Shown: in pieces, positions 33,423 to 46,725 of the stretch
Layout: each line of letters opens with the position of its first letter
Numbering within the stretch: the first letter of the stretch is position 1
Origin: Icerya purchasi
Taxonomy: Eukaryota > Arthropoda > Insecta > Hemiptera > Monophlebidae
Length of the DNA stretch: 64,000 nucleotides
Direction: 5' to 3'
Assembly (NCBI GenBank): GCA_039619475.1
Contig: CM077116.1
Span: 6,992,501-7,056,500, forward strand
Notes under the pieces: model-generated
Told to the model about the DNA's origin: nothing
Database searches by the model: none
What the model saw: only the letters and a program-made list of their open reading frames with translations
Translations under genes and position numbers: made by a program

Positions 33423-36206
33423 CATCGAATTCTCCGAAAAATATGTACGGAGAAATTTTTCATTTCGGAGCACATTATTTTCAGCGTACACCAAATGGCG
33501 AAGGTAATTTAGCAGTTTCAGTACGATCTGTGCAGTAACATTGACGAAACGTACGAGTTCAATTATCCAGATTAGATAGTATATCATATGACGCAATACT
33601 TTGATTACAATCGCGCAACCGGCTAATTTGTGAAGGTAGTGCGTTCGAAACTAGCGGCGATAAAACTATCAGCCCTCTTCACCGATACGAGATGTTTGTT
33701 TTATTATATTTGGCCGCGCGGACATAACTCGTATTAATATGGCGGACATCTGCATCATGTTGATATCGATGTTGATCGTTCAAAAATTTCAAATGACACA
33801 CTACGCCAGTAGTGCGGCGGAACAATTCAGCGGAAGTGTTAATGCATAGCATATCGCCGACTTGTGGGACACCGGTTCATAATCGAATCAAGAACTCTTT
33901 ACAAATGGTGGACCGTTTGAGGTATCCTATCGGGGTTTTCTTTTCTTTTTTTTTTTTTTTTTTTTTTTTTTTTGGAAACATTACAAACTGTTTTGGTTAT
34001 CCAATTTTTTTATACGTATTCCAAGTCATATTCCGAACCATTACGCAAATTTTTAAATAGCATTCATTTTTGCTATTATTTCCTTTTGAGCTGAAGATAA
34101 TTTAAGTCGGCTTTAAATTGAGACAATTTATGTATTCCACGTCTTTACTGCTATATTGTTTTCTCTTTTTCAGCTAAGATTGAGCTATTCCTGGAAACGT
34201 TTCTAGCATATTTTCATTTAGTATTTAATCTGATTTTTCTTCACATTTATAGCTTCTCGTTATTTTTGGTGACAATTCATTAAAGCCGATTATACACAAT
34301 GGGCACCCAAATGACAGTAGCTGCATTAAAGGATTCTTACTGGATGTAGTAAATTTTAAATGTATATGTATTCGCATATAATATATATATATATATATAT
34401 ATATACGAATTATTTTAGTGATTTAAAGGTGCTACTTTCATTTAAATTATTTTTTATTAATCTTTTTTTTCTTCGTGTCAATGTACTTCTTTGTTCGACT
34501 ACAAACATTTTTTTTCGGACGAAGTCGAAGTCCTGGTTTCGGCAGGATTGGTACGCGCTAGCTTGAATTTTTGGTGAAAGTTCTTTGTGTTCCAGGGGCA
34601 CCACGTAGGGGGGGTTCGTGCCAATTTACAGTGAGGAGCAGGAAATTTGAATTTACACAGTATTATAGCTGGAGTTACGCGTTGGGGATTCAACGAGTAA
34701 CACGGTATAAAATGCACACTGTATTTAGAGGTTGCTGTCACAACCGGCAAGTTGTTAGATACAAACTGGAGATTTCGAAAGTTTAATTATGGAATTCGTG
34801 TTGAGGCTACACCCGCCCTGTACACAGCATTTATTTGTGCCATCGAGTAGACACATTTCAGCTGACGAAACATACAGATGATTGAAATTTGAAACGTGTT
34901 GAAATTCGAACAAAAATTACCAGTTAAAACATAGTATAGTTTCGTCTTGGCTAAATCTCGCAAGAAACACAACCATCAAGTTGGCGGATGTTTGGAATAA
35001 ATGATACTGCGTGTAAGACCAATCACCTCACATATATAAATCGGATTTTTAGCTGTTTTCGTAACTTCCAGATAAATTCCGTATATCTCTGTAAGTGTTG
35101 GTATCGTGACTCTAATGTGTTCGGATTAAAACTGGAAATAATTTCCGGTTTAAAACGAAAAATTCGAAAAAGTAAAAAATCAAAAAGACTTTCAATTATG
35201 TAATTCGCGTTGATTTTTAATTACTGTTAGTGTCAATCGAGGAAAAAGGCAGAAAACAAATTTTTTCAATTAATACGTTTGACGCGCGCACTTCGGGCGC
35301 TCTTTCGTACTCTATAGGCTGATAATTTGAAGTTCCACTTGATTGAAATGAATGAACGTGATTTGCGCATCGATTACTCTTCCCGTCGCCCCGTTCGTTG
35401 CAGTTATTAAAATAAGCGCTGCACTTTTTTTCCTTCTTTCTTCATACAATTTCCATTTAAATTACATTAATTTCGTATTATAAGCGCGGCGGGGCGGCTG
35501 GATAAATATGTGGATCTATTAATTAAAGTCGGACTTGGTTTAGAAAAAAATCAGACAAAAGAAATTGAACACAAGAAATTCAAAAAAACAAAGAAAAACG
35601 TGGAAAGTAGCGAAACACACTGGCGACTTTTTAACACCAACGGATGTAAAACTGAATGTGCCAGGTAAAAGTCGAAAATTAACGTTCCCCGGTAGAAATA
35701 ACGGATATTTTTAAGGGAGAAAAATGAAACGTTGTAGGTTTTATTCCTTTTTTTCCCCTTAAATAAAATACTGGAGGGGGGGGGGGTAATTTAGAATTTG
35801 AAAAGATTGTAATCGTCTCCACCGCACTACACCTGGCTCCCTCTTAATGATGTGGTCTTCGCGGCTTTATTTCACTCAACAAAATAGGACTCTAGTCCTT
35901 CCAATTCCGATCACGTTTTTAAACTTCCGGAAATTTTATTTGTCTACTTTCGCTACTATACTACCTCGTTCCCTCCCTCCCGATGATATTGATGCAGATC
36001 GTATAAAGAGTGAAAATTTGGCGATTTTTATATAATACAAAAGAAAGAAAAGAAGAACTAAAGCAAACAAGGGAAATCCGTTTACAATTTTAGAAAATTC
36101 AAACACACCGTCGCTCTATTTGAAGTTAAAAATATCCGGTAGTTTAATTAAAAATTAAATAAATCCGTGAGCTCGACTAAAAATTTGTAATAATTGAAGA
36201 AGTGCT
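33423..36206. other. Unassigned sequence
   Basis: No gene recognised. Contains a 33-bp T-rich tract (33,941-33,973), the AT microsatellite at 34,376-34,405 and a G-run near 35,776-35,786. At about 34,600 the word CAGGGGCACCACGTAGGGGG looks like a hAT-type end, but no partner end was found. The part near 35,285-35,520 is somewhat CpG-rich. Confidence 0.5.
34376..34405. repeat. (AT)n microsatellite
   Basis: Uninterrupted TA repeat. Confidence 0.95.
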
Positions 36207-36274
36207 TTTATATATATATATATACACACACATATACATATACATACACGCACACACATATATATATATATATT
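36207..36274. repeat. Compound (AT)n/(AC)n microsatellite
   Basis: TA run, then CA-rich and mixed units, then another TA run. Confidence 0.95.
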
Positions 36275-36390
36275 AATTACAACGTAATTCTTAGGCTACC
36301 CCTCTTTAGAAAAAATGTCCCAATTTTATGTAACGTTTGTTATATTTTCTACGATTTCTGTGATTATGCTAATATATTCATATGGACCGA

Positions 36391-36650
36391 TTTAGAATTA
36401 CGTCGTAAATTGTAATCATTTTATACAAAGTATAGAAGAGAAAGAGATGGAAATGTAAGCAAGAGGGGTCAAGGAGCACAGCCCCTTGTGAGTCCAAAAT
36501 GGCCGAGTTATATATATATATATATATATAAACGCGACCATTTTGATCACGTAAGGGGCTGTTCCCCGTGAACCTTCTTGCTTACATTTCTGTCTCTTTC
36601 TCCTCTATACTTTGTATAAAATGATTAAAATTTACAACGTAATTCTTAGA
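36391..36650. mobile_element. Palindromic MITE-like element centred on a TA run
   Basis: Two arms of about 120 bp are inverted copies: for example ATTTTATACAAAGTATAGA and ATGTAAGCAAGA on the left recur in reverse complement on the right, and GCACAGCCCCTT faces AAGGGGCTGTTC. The centre is a TA repeat (36,508-36,531). There is no reading frame of note. Outside it, ACAACGTAATTCTTAG plus a following block with AATGTC.CAATTTTAT occurs twice in the same orientation (about 36,277 and 36,633). The structure therefore extends into flanking direct repeats. Palindromic miniature elements of this kind are mobilised by a transposase elsewhere; superfamily unknown because no clear target duplication was seen. 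Confidence 0.7.
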
Positions 36651-36699
36651 CCGGCCCCCATTAGATTTTATAACAAAAAAATGTCTCAATTTTATATAA

Positions 36700-39600
36700 T
36701 AATAAAAAAAGTACAACCCATAATTTATACCATAAATTTTATTAAACTACCGAAACAACTTAACATACTACAACACATATAAATAATTAATTTTTTGCGT
36801 TTCCATGGTATTATTAAATTAGCAAATATAGTCTGTACATGCTTTTTCCTATATGGTGAGACTTCTTATTGATCAATCTGCACAGAAATAAGAAGTGTAT
36901 TCATTATGTTTCCAAAAACGAAAACCGTCACCAAACGCAAACGTGAATTGCTGGCAAAGAATCAATAAAATCCGTCTATATGAATCAGGGACTGAATTTT
37001 AGAAAGGTATAGAGCAACATGTCTACTATTTAGACTATACACGTCGGTATCACGCACAGACACATGGATTGTGCACTTGGTAAACCGTAGTGTTGTTTAC
37101 GCTATTGCCAGAAGTGTGCTACCAAAGATATTTGCAAGAACAAGAATATGCGAGTATCGTCGCAGTAAACGGTTAAAAAGAAATCACAGTCTTTCTTATA
37201 ACCGCAGCCGGAATCACTGTTGTGTACGTACGAAAGGTAGTGAAGTTGGGATAGTAAGGATTTTAGAACGGAAAGCCAAGAGAATAATGAAGTTGGGATA
37301 ATACGGTTTTTAGAAGAAGAAGCCAGAAAGTGGTATTGATGTTAGGACAATTAAGGGTGGTTTTAGAACGAAAGCCAGATATAGTACGAAACCGAAAGGG
37401 GGCCTTATTGAAGAACCGATGGGATCTAGGTTGCTTCGATGCTCATGAGGTTTAAGTGGGGATCGAAGAAGATGAAGATTCCTTTCTCATCCACTTTCTT
37501 TCGCCAGTATTTTTTCGTACTGCGGGCGATCCATGTGGTCGTTCAACACTAGGTTAGTTCGTCATTTAAGCGAAACGGAGCTGGCTATTTTTTTGTTATT
37601 TATTGTTTTATTTTTGTCGGTATCGGCTGTTTTATGTCGAACTGCGAAAGCGATGTAAGCAAGTAAACAACTTTTTTTCGCTGTATAGGGAACAGCTAAA
37701 TATAATTTCGGTTAATACGTCGTTATTAATTATTTCCGAACGAACTTTCAGCAATTTTCTGAGCCAGCTTGAAAGTGTCAATCAAGCGACATTTTGAAAA
37801 CCGGACATTATCTTTTCTGGCGATCCGCTTTATTTGAAGAAAAGGAAGAAAAGTAGGTTAAACACGTTCGTTTTTTTGCGCGCCACTCTATCAGCACAAC
37901 ACCTTTTTTCTATGCATGGAAACTTCCTTGAAAAGGCCACGAACACATCGTCCCAATAAATATTATCGTTGTTATCGAGAAAACTTTAAGCGCATTTAAT
38001 TTCGAACCAGCTATTCAACGGATAATCGTTTGTTAGCTACTTCGCGATAGTCTGTGTGTCGGCAACTGTAAATGAGGAACCTTTTCAATTAGTACACTGT
38101 GTTCCAGCAGTCCGATATGTCCCTTTTTATCGCTTGATGTTAATTGGACGGGCGAAATTTTGTCAGACGTCAACGAGAAGATTTATTAAATCCGAGTTTT
38201 CGCCAGCTGCTAGAGAACGAACGGGAAAATAATTCGAAAATAGCGCGCAATTCATTTAATTATCCAACTTTGAAAAGCCGCGTAATACCCTGCAAAGTTC
38301 GCGCAACGTTAATTTAAAGAACATGAAACAAGTTCAGCGACTTCACTAGAGCCATGAAAGCCAAAAAATACTGCTTCATTCGACGAATACGGTCGAATAA
38401 GGCTCGACCAATTTGCTCGCGAATATGGTTTCCCGTTGAGGGCAATGGTACTTGCAGCGGATACGTCTGAGAGCGTCAGAGAAAGTATTTTCCTCGTCAT
38501 ATGCAATATTAAGAAAAGTACTTTGTTTTTTTAATGCCTAAGATTTACCGTTACCGAACGGTAGTCACACTTCGTTATGGAACTTTCCGTTAGATATTTT
38601 ACAGACTAACTTGTTCCACGATTTTAAACAAATCATTTATTTATAGATCCGAGTGTTTTTTTTTTTCAATAAATTCTAAAGCACAAGCTTTTTCTCTATA
38701 CGTGAAATTGCAATTGCAATCATGAAAAATAGAACCCCAATCAATTTAAAACAGGTATGAAAACGAGAAAAAAAAAAATTCTCATCATCGATAGTTCAAC
38801 TTTTTTTATTTCTGAAGAAATTTGTAATTTTCGATTTTTTCTTATGACGATTAGCCTTTTTCCGATATTCCTAGTGATGATGCCTCTTTGAAGTTTAATT
38901 AATCCATAATTATTTATCTGCATAATTTTGCTGGTAACAACCGATTTTTTATTATAATCATTGTTGCTGTAATCGCTAAAAGTTAATATTTCATTGGAAT
39001 CGTGCCGGTTTCAGCATATTCGTCTGTGTAGCGCGTCGGTATAAACGATTTTCATTTTATTCCCTTTCTGTATCGTGCAAAATTTGATTAAAAGTGCGAA
39101 CTTCCACGGAATCGTGATAATATTTCTTCTTTTCGTGTAATTATTAAAACCTCTAAAACGCAAAAAGCCAAAATCACTCGGTAAAAAATAAATTTATATG
39201 TTTTGAATAAGTTTCGTTTATTACAATACTCGAAAGCGGGCTGTTTAATATTTCAGTGCCGCATATTTGGCAGTTTGTTCGATAGAATGTCTTCCAGCGT
39301 TATTTACGTTGCCTTCTGGAAAATCGCGAATCAGTATGGTTAGAAGTTGAAAATCACCATGAGAAATACCCCTCCTGGTGGCTCCCAAGCATCGATGGGA
39401 GTTTTCATTGTATTTACGAAAGTTGTTAAACCGTTGCTTTCTGAATCACGAACAGTTAAGAAGCGATGTGATAATGGTGGTGGAGTGGGAAATTGGGTGC
39501 ATCGGATACTTCATGTTGCCTAACAAGCTGCTACGTCATTATTTGAGTACACCTTATGGCGAAGAGCAACATGAAAGTTCCATACGTGATATAAGATATC

Positions 39601-40339
39601 TTTAGCACCAACGCGTGTTCAGCGCGCTCCTTAATTTATTCCATTCTTAATGCATTTGCTTCTATCATCAACAAAAAGTTAATTTTTCCCTACTTGTTTT
39701 CGAAAGCATGTCGCGATAACTGGTAAAGATGCAAATTCAGTGTATATAGAGTGCTCGATAAAAATTGTATCATCGTTTCAATGGGTAGAAGTTTTTTTGA
39801 TTTTTCTATTCCAATGGCGACAATGAAACGGCAAAAAACGATGATTATGCAAGAAAATAAGGAAAGTAGGAGAAATGTAATCTTACAGCTGCGTTGAGAT
39901 TGTTAGATTGCGTGGTGGAAACTGGTAATGTAGCTTGTAATTGCCGATCATGGCAACGCTCCTTTTTTAAGTGTCTCGAAGGTTGGGTTCGGATTCGTTC
40001 AGAATTGCAATTTCCATTAAAAAACCTTTCTTGTAACTAATATATAAATTTCGTGAACACGCACGGTTTAAATCAGTACGAAGCGATAGATTGAAGTCTT
40101 TTACTCGAAGTATCTTTGATTTTTCCGGCTTTTCATTAATCACTTAGAATAACATCAATGTTATTTACCGTAGAAATGTAGATTGTGGAAAGCAAACTGG
40201 ATTTTTATATAGCCCGTCAAAAATTTGCTAGACAATTTCAAAATCGTTCACAGCCCGCGCTCCATAGTTAACTTTTCTCTTCATTTGGCGTCTTTTTGTC
40301 ATTAGGATATGGAAAAATGCGCACCTCAAGATTTTAAAA
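36700..40339. other. Unassigned sequence
   Basis: No supportable gene. The part at about 38,130-38,500 is less AT-biased, with several CG-containing words and TTAATT sites, and could be conserved non-coding DNA, but that needs a comparison. Frames at 37,071-37,298 and 39,378-39,602 have no motifs. Confidence 0.5.
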
Positions 40340-41440
40340 CTTAAGGATCAAAATTTTAAAATTAAAGTTTTTATGGATATTGGCCCAAAAATGTAAGATA
40401 AATGGAAGGGATGGAGAATCAGATATAAGATCAGAGGTAGCCGACAAGGAAGGATTAAAAGGATGAAGAATGAGGATAACAGAAGATGATTTATTGAGGT
40501 AGACAGGAGAATATTAGATAAAGCGTTTACTAAAATTGTTAAAGAATTTCGAAATTGAGGGTTGGTCATAGAGATGCTGCGATAGATGATGTCGTCGGCG
40601 AAAAAAACGGTAAGTGAATTTCCCGGACAGAGAAATAGTTTTAATGAGATAGACGTTGAATAGTGTTGGATTAAGACAAGTGCTCTGAGGCAATCCACGA
40701 AAGACTAATTTAGAGTTGAAATAAAAAGGAGAAGACAGAATGATGATTCTAGATTGAAAGAGGTTAATGACAAAAGAAAGAAAAGAAGACAGGAATATTA
40801 AAATCAAGTGGGGGGAGCAGCGATGAGAAATTTTTGCTGATAAATGATGCGTACATTTGACGAAAATGTACTGATACAATCGGGCGACCAAGTCCAGAGC
40901 GAAAACCAAACACATTATTGAATAGTAGATTATTGTGTTCAAGTCGCCAGGTCAGATGTCTGTTGATTAAATTGTTAAAAAGTTTTCCGACACCGTGCGG
41001 AATAGAACGTGAAAATTCATTCAAGAAAATTATGAAACGAACGTGGTCACTTCCAAAGATACCATCCAGAGTACACTCGGAACAACTGAGACCGAGATAA
41101 AAAAATGTGGGAGATAAGTGAGATTGCTGACACAAGTAGGAAAACCGTCATTGAGAAGAAGTGGATCATGTTGAAGGATAAAATTTTACAGGATCGAATA
41201 ATTGTTATTATAACGATTGTATTCCCAGAAAGGCGAGCGGGACAATCTCTGCCTATGACAAAAGAAGATGATAAAGAATTAATGAAAATGGAAAAAGGGA
41301 AGTCACGCAGATCGAATTTAGGAGAAATATAATTCGGAGATGAAATTAAACAGACTACTGGAGTTGTTAGAAACTGAAACGTGAAAAAGATTTGAATAGG
41401 GATGGTTAAGAAAAAAGGAAAGTTGCTAACAAAAAGCATT
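40340..41440 (-). mobile_element. LINE family X, copy E2 (reverse transcriptase remnant)
   Basis: Read on the minus strand in changing frames it contains GVGKLFNNLINRHLTWRLEH and NNVFGFRSG (about 41,000-40,890), equivalent to the region around F.PGR in LINE reverse transcriptases. FRGLPQSTCLNPTLFNVYL follows (about 40,710-40,660), the motif normally reading QGS.LSP.LFN. Then comes FADDI (about 40,610-40,590) for the catalytic YADD box, with phenylalanine replacing tyrosine. It is broken by frameshifts and continues only a short way beyond FADDI. As in the other copies the coding strand is rich in C and T. Confidence 0.75.
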
Positions 41441-41590
41441 CGAAAACCATGGAAATGGATTAAACAGAATGAGAAGTATATTTTTATTTTATCGTATACG
41501 AAACAAATGAAAATGTCTAGGAAGGAACACCCGGGAAGACAGATAAGAAAGGAACGTGAGTTTGTTAAGAGAGATTTAAATTAGAAAAAT
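41400..41590 (-). mobile_element. LINE family X, copy E1 (3' end)
   Basis: On the minus strand GATAAAATAAAAATATAC and the following TTCTCATTCTGTTTAATCC match the 3' end of copy B (16,466-16,500) almost base for base. The preceding bases (CTCCTTTC-type to TTCCTTCCTAGA) also align with copy B. This is a 3' end that lies directly upstream of, and in the same orientation as, the reverse-transcriptase fragment E2, the same tail-then-internal order as copies A and B. Confidence 0.55.
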
Positions 41591-43969
41591 TTTTATCACG
41601 AAAGGCCGGCAATAGTAAAAAGCAACACGAATCCACTTTGCTAGACTTTCCATCCGGTCGTGTTTATACGAATCTTTACGCTAAAGCCATTCTAAACAAG
41701 CAATTCGTAAAAAAATTGCGGAAAATCGTTAAAGTGTTATTACTCTATCTGCCTAATTGCGTTATGTTTTAGGAATTCCATTAATTTCCGGAGGTTTTTC
41801 TATTTTTTTGCAAACATATTGCATTATGATATGTATATTAAACAGTAATTCGATTGTCGAAGCCTTTTGGTTGCATTAAAATGTTTTACTTAATGTAGAA
41901 TTAGGCCTACAGATTTACACAAAAACGTTCCAAAAAATTAGTTTACAATCCTATATGCGAAATTTGCTATTAATGTGACATGAATTTATGAAAAAAAATA
42001 GTCTCCGGTCTGTGTGCAATTTTTCTCAACTTGTCATCAAACAAGTTGTTGCAATCGCTTATATTAATAAAATTCGATAAAATTCATGCTTTACAATAAA
42101 ATAAATGAAAATGGCGTACGAAAAATGTTACAGTGACTTGTAGATTTTCTTAATGATTTTTTTTTAAAAGAAAAAATCGATGAATTTGATAAACAGATAT
42201 GGTAAGATGTACATATTTTAGTTGTTAACTTATCTTTAAGCTAATTCTTTCTTCTCAGCGTAATTAACTGATATCGCGAGCATAACAATTAGCTCGACCA
42301 CGATGTTTATATTTTACAACATTTACAAAAATGAATTAAAAACATTTAGGGAAATAAGAGTAACCTGAATTTCAGAAAATATACGCATATTTTACGCATA
42401 TTATATAAAATACGTCAAACCGATCATTTTTTTTTTTTTTGTTTTTTTCTTTTTTCGATTAATTAATAGTGATATAGAAAATACTTTTTGAAAAGCTGTC
42501 TTTAGGAGTCGTGTTGCTCACCGATGCAGGTGGTGACACTTAGCTGATAAGTTTAAAGAAGATTGTGCGCAACCCCGGTAAAAAGTTAAAAAGTCTGCTC
42601 AGTAGCTCCTAAATAAATTTTTGCCTAAACGGTCGCAACTAAATAAGTGTACCTCTAAAAGAGGATGTTCGCTCAAACGCACATTAAAGAGGCGTTCGAA
42701 AAAACGTATGTTTCTTCCCTGCCGTTAATTATCGATGCAAATATTATGAAATGAACTTGAGTCATGTAGAACCGCTAAAAAGTTCATCAACTCCAACGCG
42801 GCAGACAAATTAAAACGTGTAAATTAAAATTTATCGCAGTTTTAAGAGTGACACATACGGAAACAAAATGTGCGACGCTGATAGAACGTACTTAATTGTC
42901 GTTGTTCTTTTTATTTTTATTTTTTTCAGACCCATCGAGTCAAAATAATCAATTAGAGTAGCTTGTTAACTCGGTAACTTGAAAAATAACACTCATCGCC
43001 CTCTCGAACGGTTATATTAGAAAATCAAAATTGTACATTCAAAGAGCATACGAAAGTCGAGTGCAAAGTCAGAGTATTTCGGTCACCACGTATATATGGA
43101 CGATAACAGTGTTGTAGGCCACAACCCCAATATTTGTTCGGAGGTTTAATGGTTATTAACCTATGACGGAAATTTTAAGAGCAGTGTACGTATTACTGTG
43201 GATTTTCATTTGTTTTCTTGCAGGTACCTCCGATTGTAATTAATCTACGGTGTTCCGCTATTATTTACATTATCGATTCTTGCATGACTATGCGATATAT
43301 TTGCATCTTCGTTTAAAAACTTACAAATTTCCCACCACACTGAATAGTACATTCTTATTGGAAATTTTTATAAAAATTGGTATGGTAATGGAAGAAGAGT
43401 CGGTTACTGCCAAGACTAACGTGCTAAATGAGTTATATGAGATTTCTATGTGTTTTAAAAGTTTAAAAAAAAAGATAAATAGCCTTATACCGAAATTGAG
43501 CATTCTTTACGAGATCTCTGCTTCTCCTTTCATTTCTCACATACTCTATGGATTCCCGGCACTGCCATCAAATCGTTGCCTTTGAAATAGCATAGAGTCA
43601 TTCCTACTAATTCCCTGCCGGCAGCTGCATTCGTCCTTCAATTTCAATTTATTAAAACTACTGGAGTAATTAATAAAAAATGAACAACACTACAACAGCC
43701 CCACTGTCATTAAAAACGGTTTTTCAGATGGCGAAATTTAAAAAAAGAGAAAGAAAAAAAAATAACGCCTGAAAAATAGTCTTGTGTAAGGAATGAAAAG
43801 TTAGAATAACTTGCTTTCCTGCGATTGCTGCGCTGTAATGAACATTAAAGAGTGGATTCGTAATTTTATGCGATTCTTAATCAACAATTTAAACTGGACT
43901 AAAATCATGGTTCTTCTCGAAAGAACGTAAATTTCAAAGTTTCCGGCAATTGTATAACTGCGATAAAAA

Positions 43970-43973
43970 TTAA

Positions 43974-44012
<39 letters not shown>

Positions 44013-44024
44013 ATAGATAAATAA
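43970..44024. repeat. (AAAT)n microsatellite
   Basis: About a dozen tandem AAAT units with one substitution near the end. No LINE coding remnant is visible next to it, so it need not be a retrotransposon tail. Confidence 0.95.
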
Positions 44025-44204
44025 ACAAGTACGCGAACGTTAATAATTAATTGACGATTATAAGTTTATGAAAATTCCCAAGATGTCCTCGAATCTGAAG
44101 CAATGTCCGGTCATTACAATTTCCGCCGCAAATTAAAACCGCACATACACCGAGAACTATTTGATAATAGTATTCAGTTGCTTTCCCGCTGTCTCGATTT
44201 CTAT

Positions 44205-44228
44205 CTGTCTCTCTCTCTCTCTCTCTTT
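44205..44228. repeat. (CT)n microsatellite
   Basis: Short CT/TC repeat. Confidence 0.9.
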
Positions 44229-45199
44229 CGATAAAAGTTCAAGCGCCTTGTAGAGACCATCTCGACCCGATATAGCACATCGAGTGAGATTAATGATGGC
44301 GAGAGCTTGTTCCTCTTAGAAAAAATTCTGCCTAGAAGAACCACATGTCAAGTGGCTGAACTTGAAACTTTGTCGTCAGAAATCCAGGAATTGAGGTGAA
44401 ACGCGCGATTCGCGCCATAACAAATTTAGGTCACGGTTCGAATAATTGATTACGATTTGCGAAGTAGCGATTTACTTCTGTCCGCAGAGCGGATTCGACT
44501 GATTCGGTTATTTAAATGATGGATTCGATTTGTAGAGCAATTTGTTTTCGATACTGCGTGTTCTGTCAGACGTTCTAAACGAACGCGTTTTAACACCTAT
44601 TGACGTTTAATTAACCGCAGCTGTCTGCAATTTGCGATGAGCGTGTGTAACATTTCCAAGAATTTCGAACATTTTTCAAATGTTCCTTCGACATTTCTTC
44701 TAATGTACCGGATTTTCACATCGGAATTTAAATAAATGAAAAATGCCCCCGTATCCATCGGCGATCGCAGCACATTCGGAAAAAGGAGCGTAATTCCATT
44801 TCCGTTTCTAACTAAAAGAACCGCAGAACGACGTATCAGTTTGTATTCCCGTTTGTTCGACAATGATTTTTACCCCGATTGTTTTTCAAAAATAATTTAA
44901 TCCTCGACTGATTTTATTTTATCAGCTGCATCCTCATACACTCCCCGTCAATCCGTTGTGTTCGTCCCGGATTCTGAACAGGATTTGGTGTGGTCTACAA
45001 CCTGAGACGAAAATTCCCTGTAGTTATTGCGCGCAGCGTATTATTTTTACTAATAGAGTTATTTTAATTACACCGTAATGTACGACCGTATAAATAACTT
45101 ATATTCGATTCTAAATGAAAATAGAAATCGTAAAATTCAAAATTGAAACTTTTCTTTAGTACTGTTAAAAAATAATCAGAGGGAATTCGATTAACCCGT

Positions 45200-46725
45200 T
45201 TTCTAGAATTATATAGCATTGAAATAAATTACTAAATAATGGCTCAGTCGAATTAACTTTCCCTTTTCGTTATTTGGGTGTCTTTCTGAATGGTTATCTT
45301 TCATTCCATAACCACATCAGCCATCTATATACTTGTCACCCTTCAAAAGTCTCAACCTTACTAATTCTTTTTTTCACACTAATTGGGAAGGCGATTCTAG
45401 TGATTCAACTAATGTTTTACAAATTATTGATCACTGTTGTTTTATTTATGGAAATTCGTCTAGGTTCCTTCTGTCCAACATCGACCGTGTCCGAAGTACT
45501 TCTCTCTGCCTCTGCCTTGGAGTCCGAAAATTTACTCCGATCAATGCTCTACATGCAGAATCATACATGCGCCCTTTTTCTTTCGAACATTTTGTCTGCA
45601 CTATCGTTTTCTTATTAAACGTTTACCTACATCCTTGTCTGGTATTGTTCCTTCTTACTCCTCTATCTATCATAATGAACGTTTTACTAGCAATAAAACT
45701 CCAATACTATCTCTCATTTCTGTTTACCTCCTTCAGTTCTCACCATTTACTTTCACGCATTATGGGTCACCGTACTTTCCTTTAACTTTTTTTCGGATCT
45801 CTTCACTGTTAGTTGCGTTTTTACAACCATTCCAACAAAATCCACTCCTCACTATGTTATTAAATCGGAATTTTTAAGTACCTTAAGCCGTATTTTTCCA
45901 AACCGCTGTAAAATCTTCACTAACGGCTGTAAAGGATCCTATGGAGTTGATTCATTTTTTTTTTTTTTTATATCTCTCACTAAGCTAATCTGAGTTCTTT
46001 GTTGAGTTTTCTACGCCGAGGTTGCTGCTTTTTTAAGGGCCATTCTTGTCATTTCTTCCTCGCTGATCTTTCAGAATTTTTTTATTATTTCAAACTCCCA
46101 ACATGTCCTAGATGCCATCCCGTATACTGACTATATAATTCTTCTCATCCGTTTTCTGCTTCATGATCTTTTCGTTTTTCACTCCATCTAAATTGATCAT
46201 TTATGTTGGAACTCTGAGATTAATGACGTAGTGGCTAGCTTGTTTAGCTTCTTCTATCGGAAGATTTCTTAGCATTTCTGAATTCAACAACGTTCATGGA
46301 ATAGCTGTCATTTTCTAATCTTGACTCCTTCTATCCATCTAATCAGCCAGAATTTCTCCCTTATCCTTCTCAATTTTCCTTCTTTGCAACGTTCACTTCT
46401 CACTGCAATCTGTTGTCCACGCTTTGGACGCAGTTTGCTTCGCTCATTGCTTTTCCGGTTCTGATTTATATGTTCTTTAATTTGTATTCTCTACGCTTCT
46501 ATTTTTCTTTTTATACGTGGTGCTGATCATATTTTATCGCTGCAGAATGTTCCTCTTTCTACTCTTCACTTTTCCTAATATAGATCTTCTTGCACTCTAC
46601 ATGTCTGTTACATCGGCTCTTATATCCAAAATGTAATTACATTTTTCTCTCCTACCTCAGTTTTTGAGCTCATTTCCGCGTCAATGAACGCAAAATGTAA
46701 TATAAACAATAAAAAAAAAACAAGT
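45200..46725 (+). mobile_element. LINE family X, copy F1 (thumb, RNase H, C-terminus, tail)
   Basis: In shifting plus frames it reads FLGVFLNGYLSFHNHISHL (about 45,270-45,330), then FHTNWEGDSS, CCFIYGNSS and IDRVRSTSLCLCLGVRKFTP with NALHAESY (45,370-45,570), the thumb of the reverse transcriptase. RNase H follows: KIFTNGCKGSYGV (about 45,910-45,950), with the catalytic aspartate of TDGSK changed to asparagine. FYAEVAAFLRAI (about 46,005-46,040) holds the catalytic glutamate. A C-terminal RGADHILSLQNVPLS (about 46,515-46,560) matches the CDADH segment of other copies. An A-tract near 46,711-46,721 may be its tail. The strand is strongly pyrimidine-rich. The copy begins after the YADD box. Confidence 0.75.

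Larger units (their letters stand above)
41591..45199. other. Unassigned AT-rich sequence
   Basis: No supportable gene. It contains the AAAT microsatellite (43,970-44,024), a CT microsatellite (44,205-44,228) and T-tracts (about 42,427-42,440). The frame at 43,250-43,582 has no recognisable domain. Confidence 0.5.

Noticed and set aside
34590..34640. CAGGGGCACCACGTAGGGGG as a hAT-type end
   Set aside because: No inverted partner end or target duplication found within the following kilobases.
42850..42870. GTGCGACGCTGAT, identical to the start of LINE copy D
   Set aside because: The match ends after 13 bases and no further LINE sequence follows, so it is probably chance.
43250..43585. Plus-strand frame of 111 residues
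   Set aside because: No motif, AT-rich composition, no splice or promoter support.
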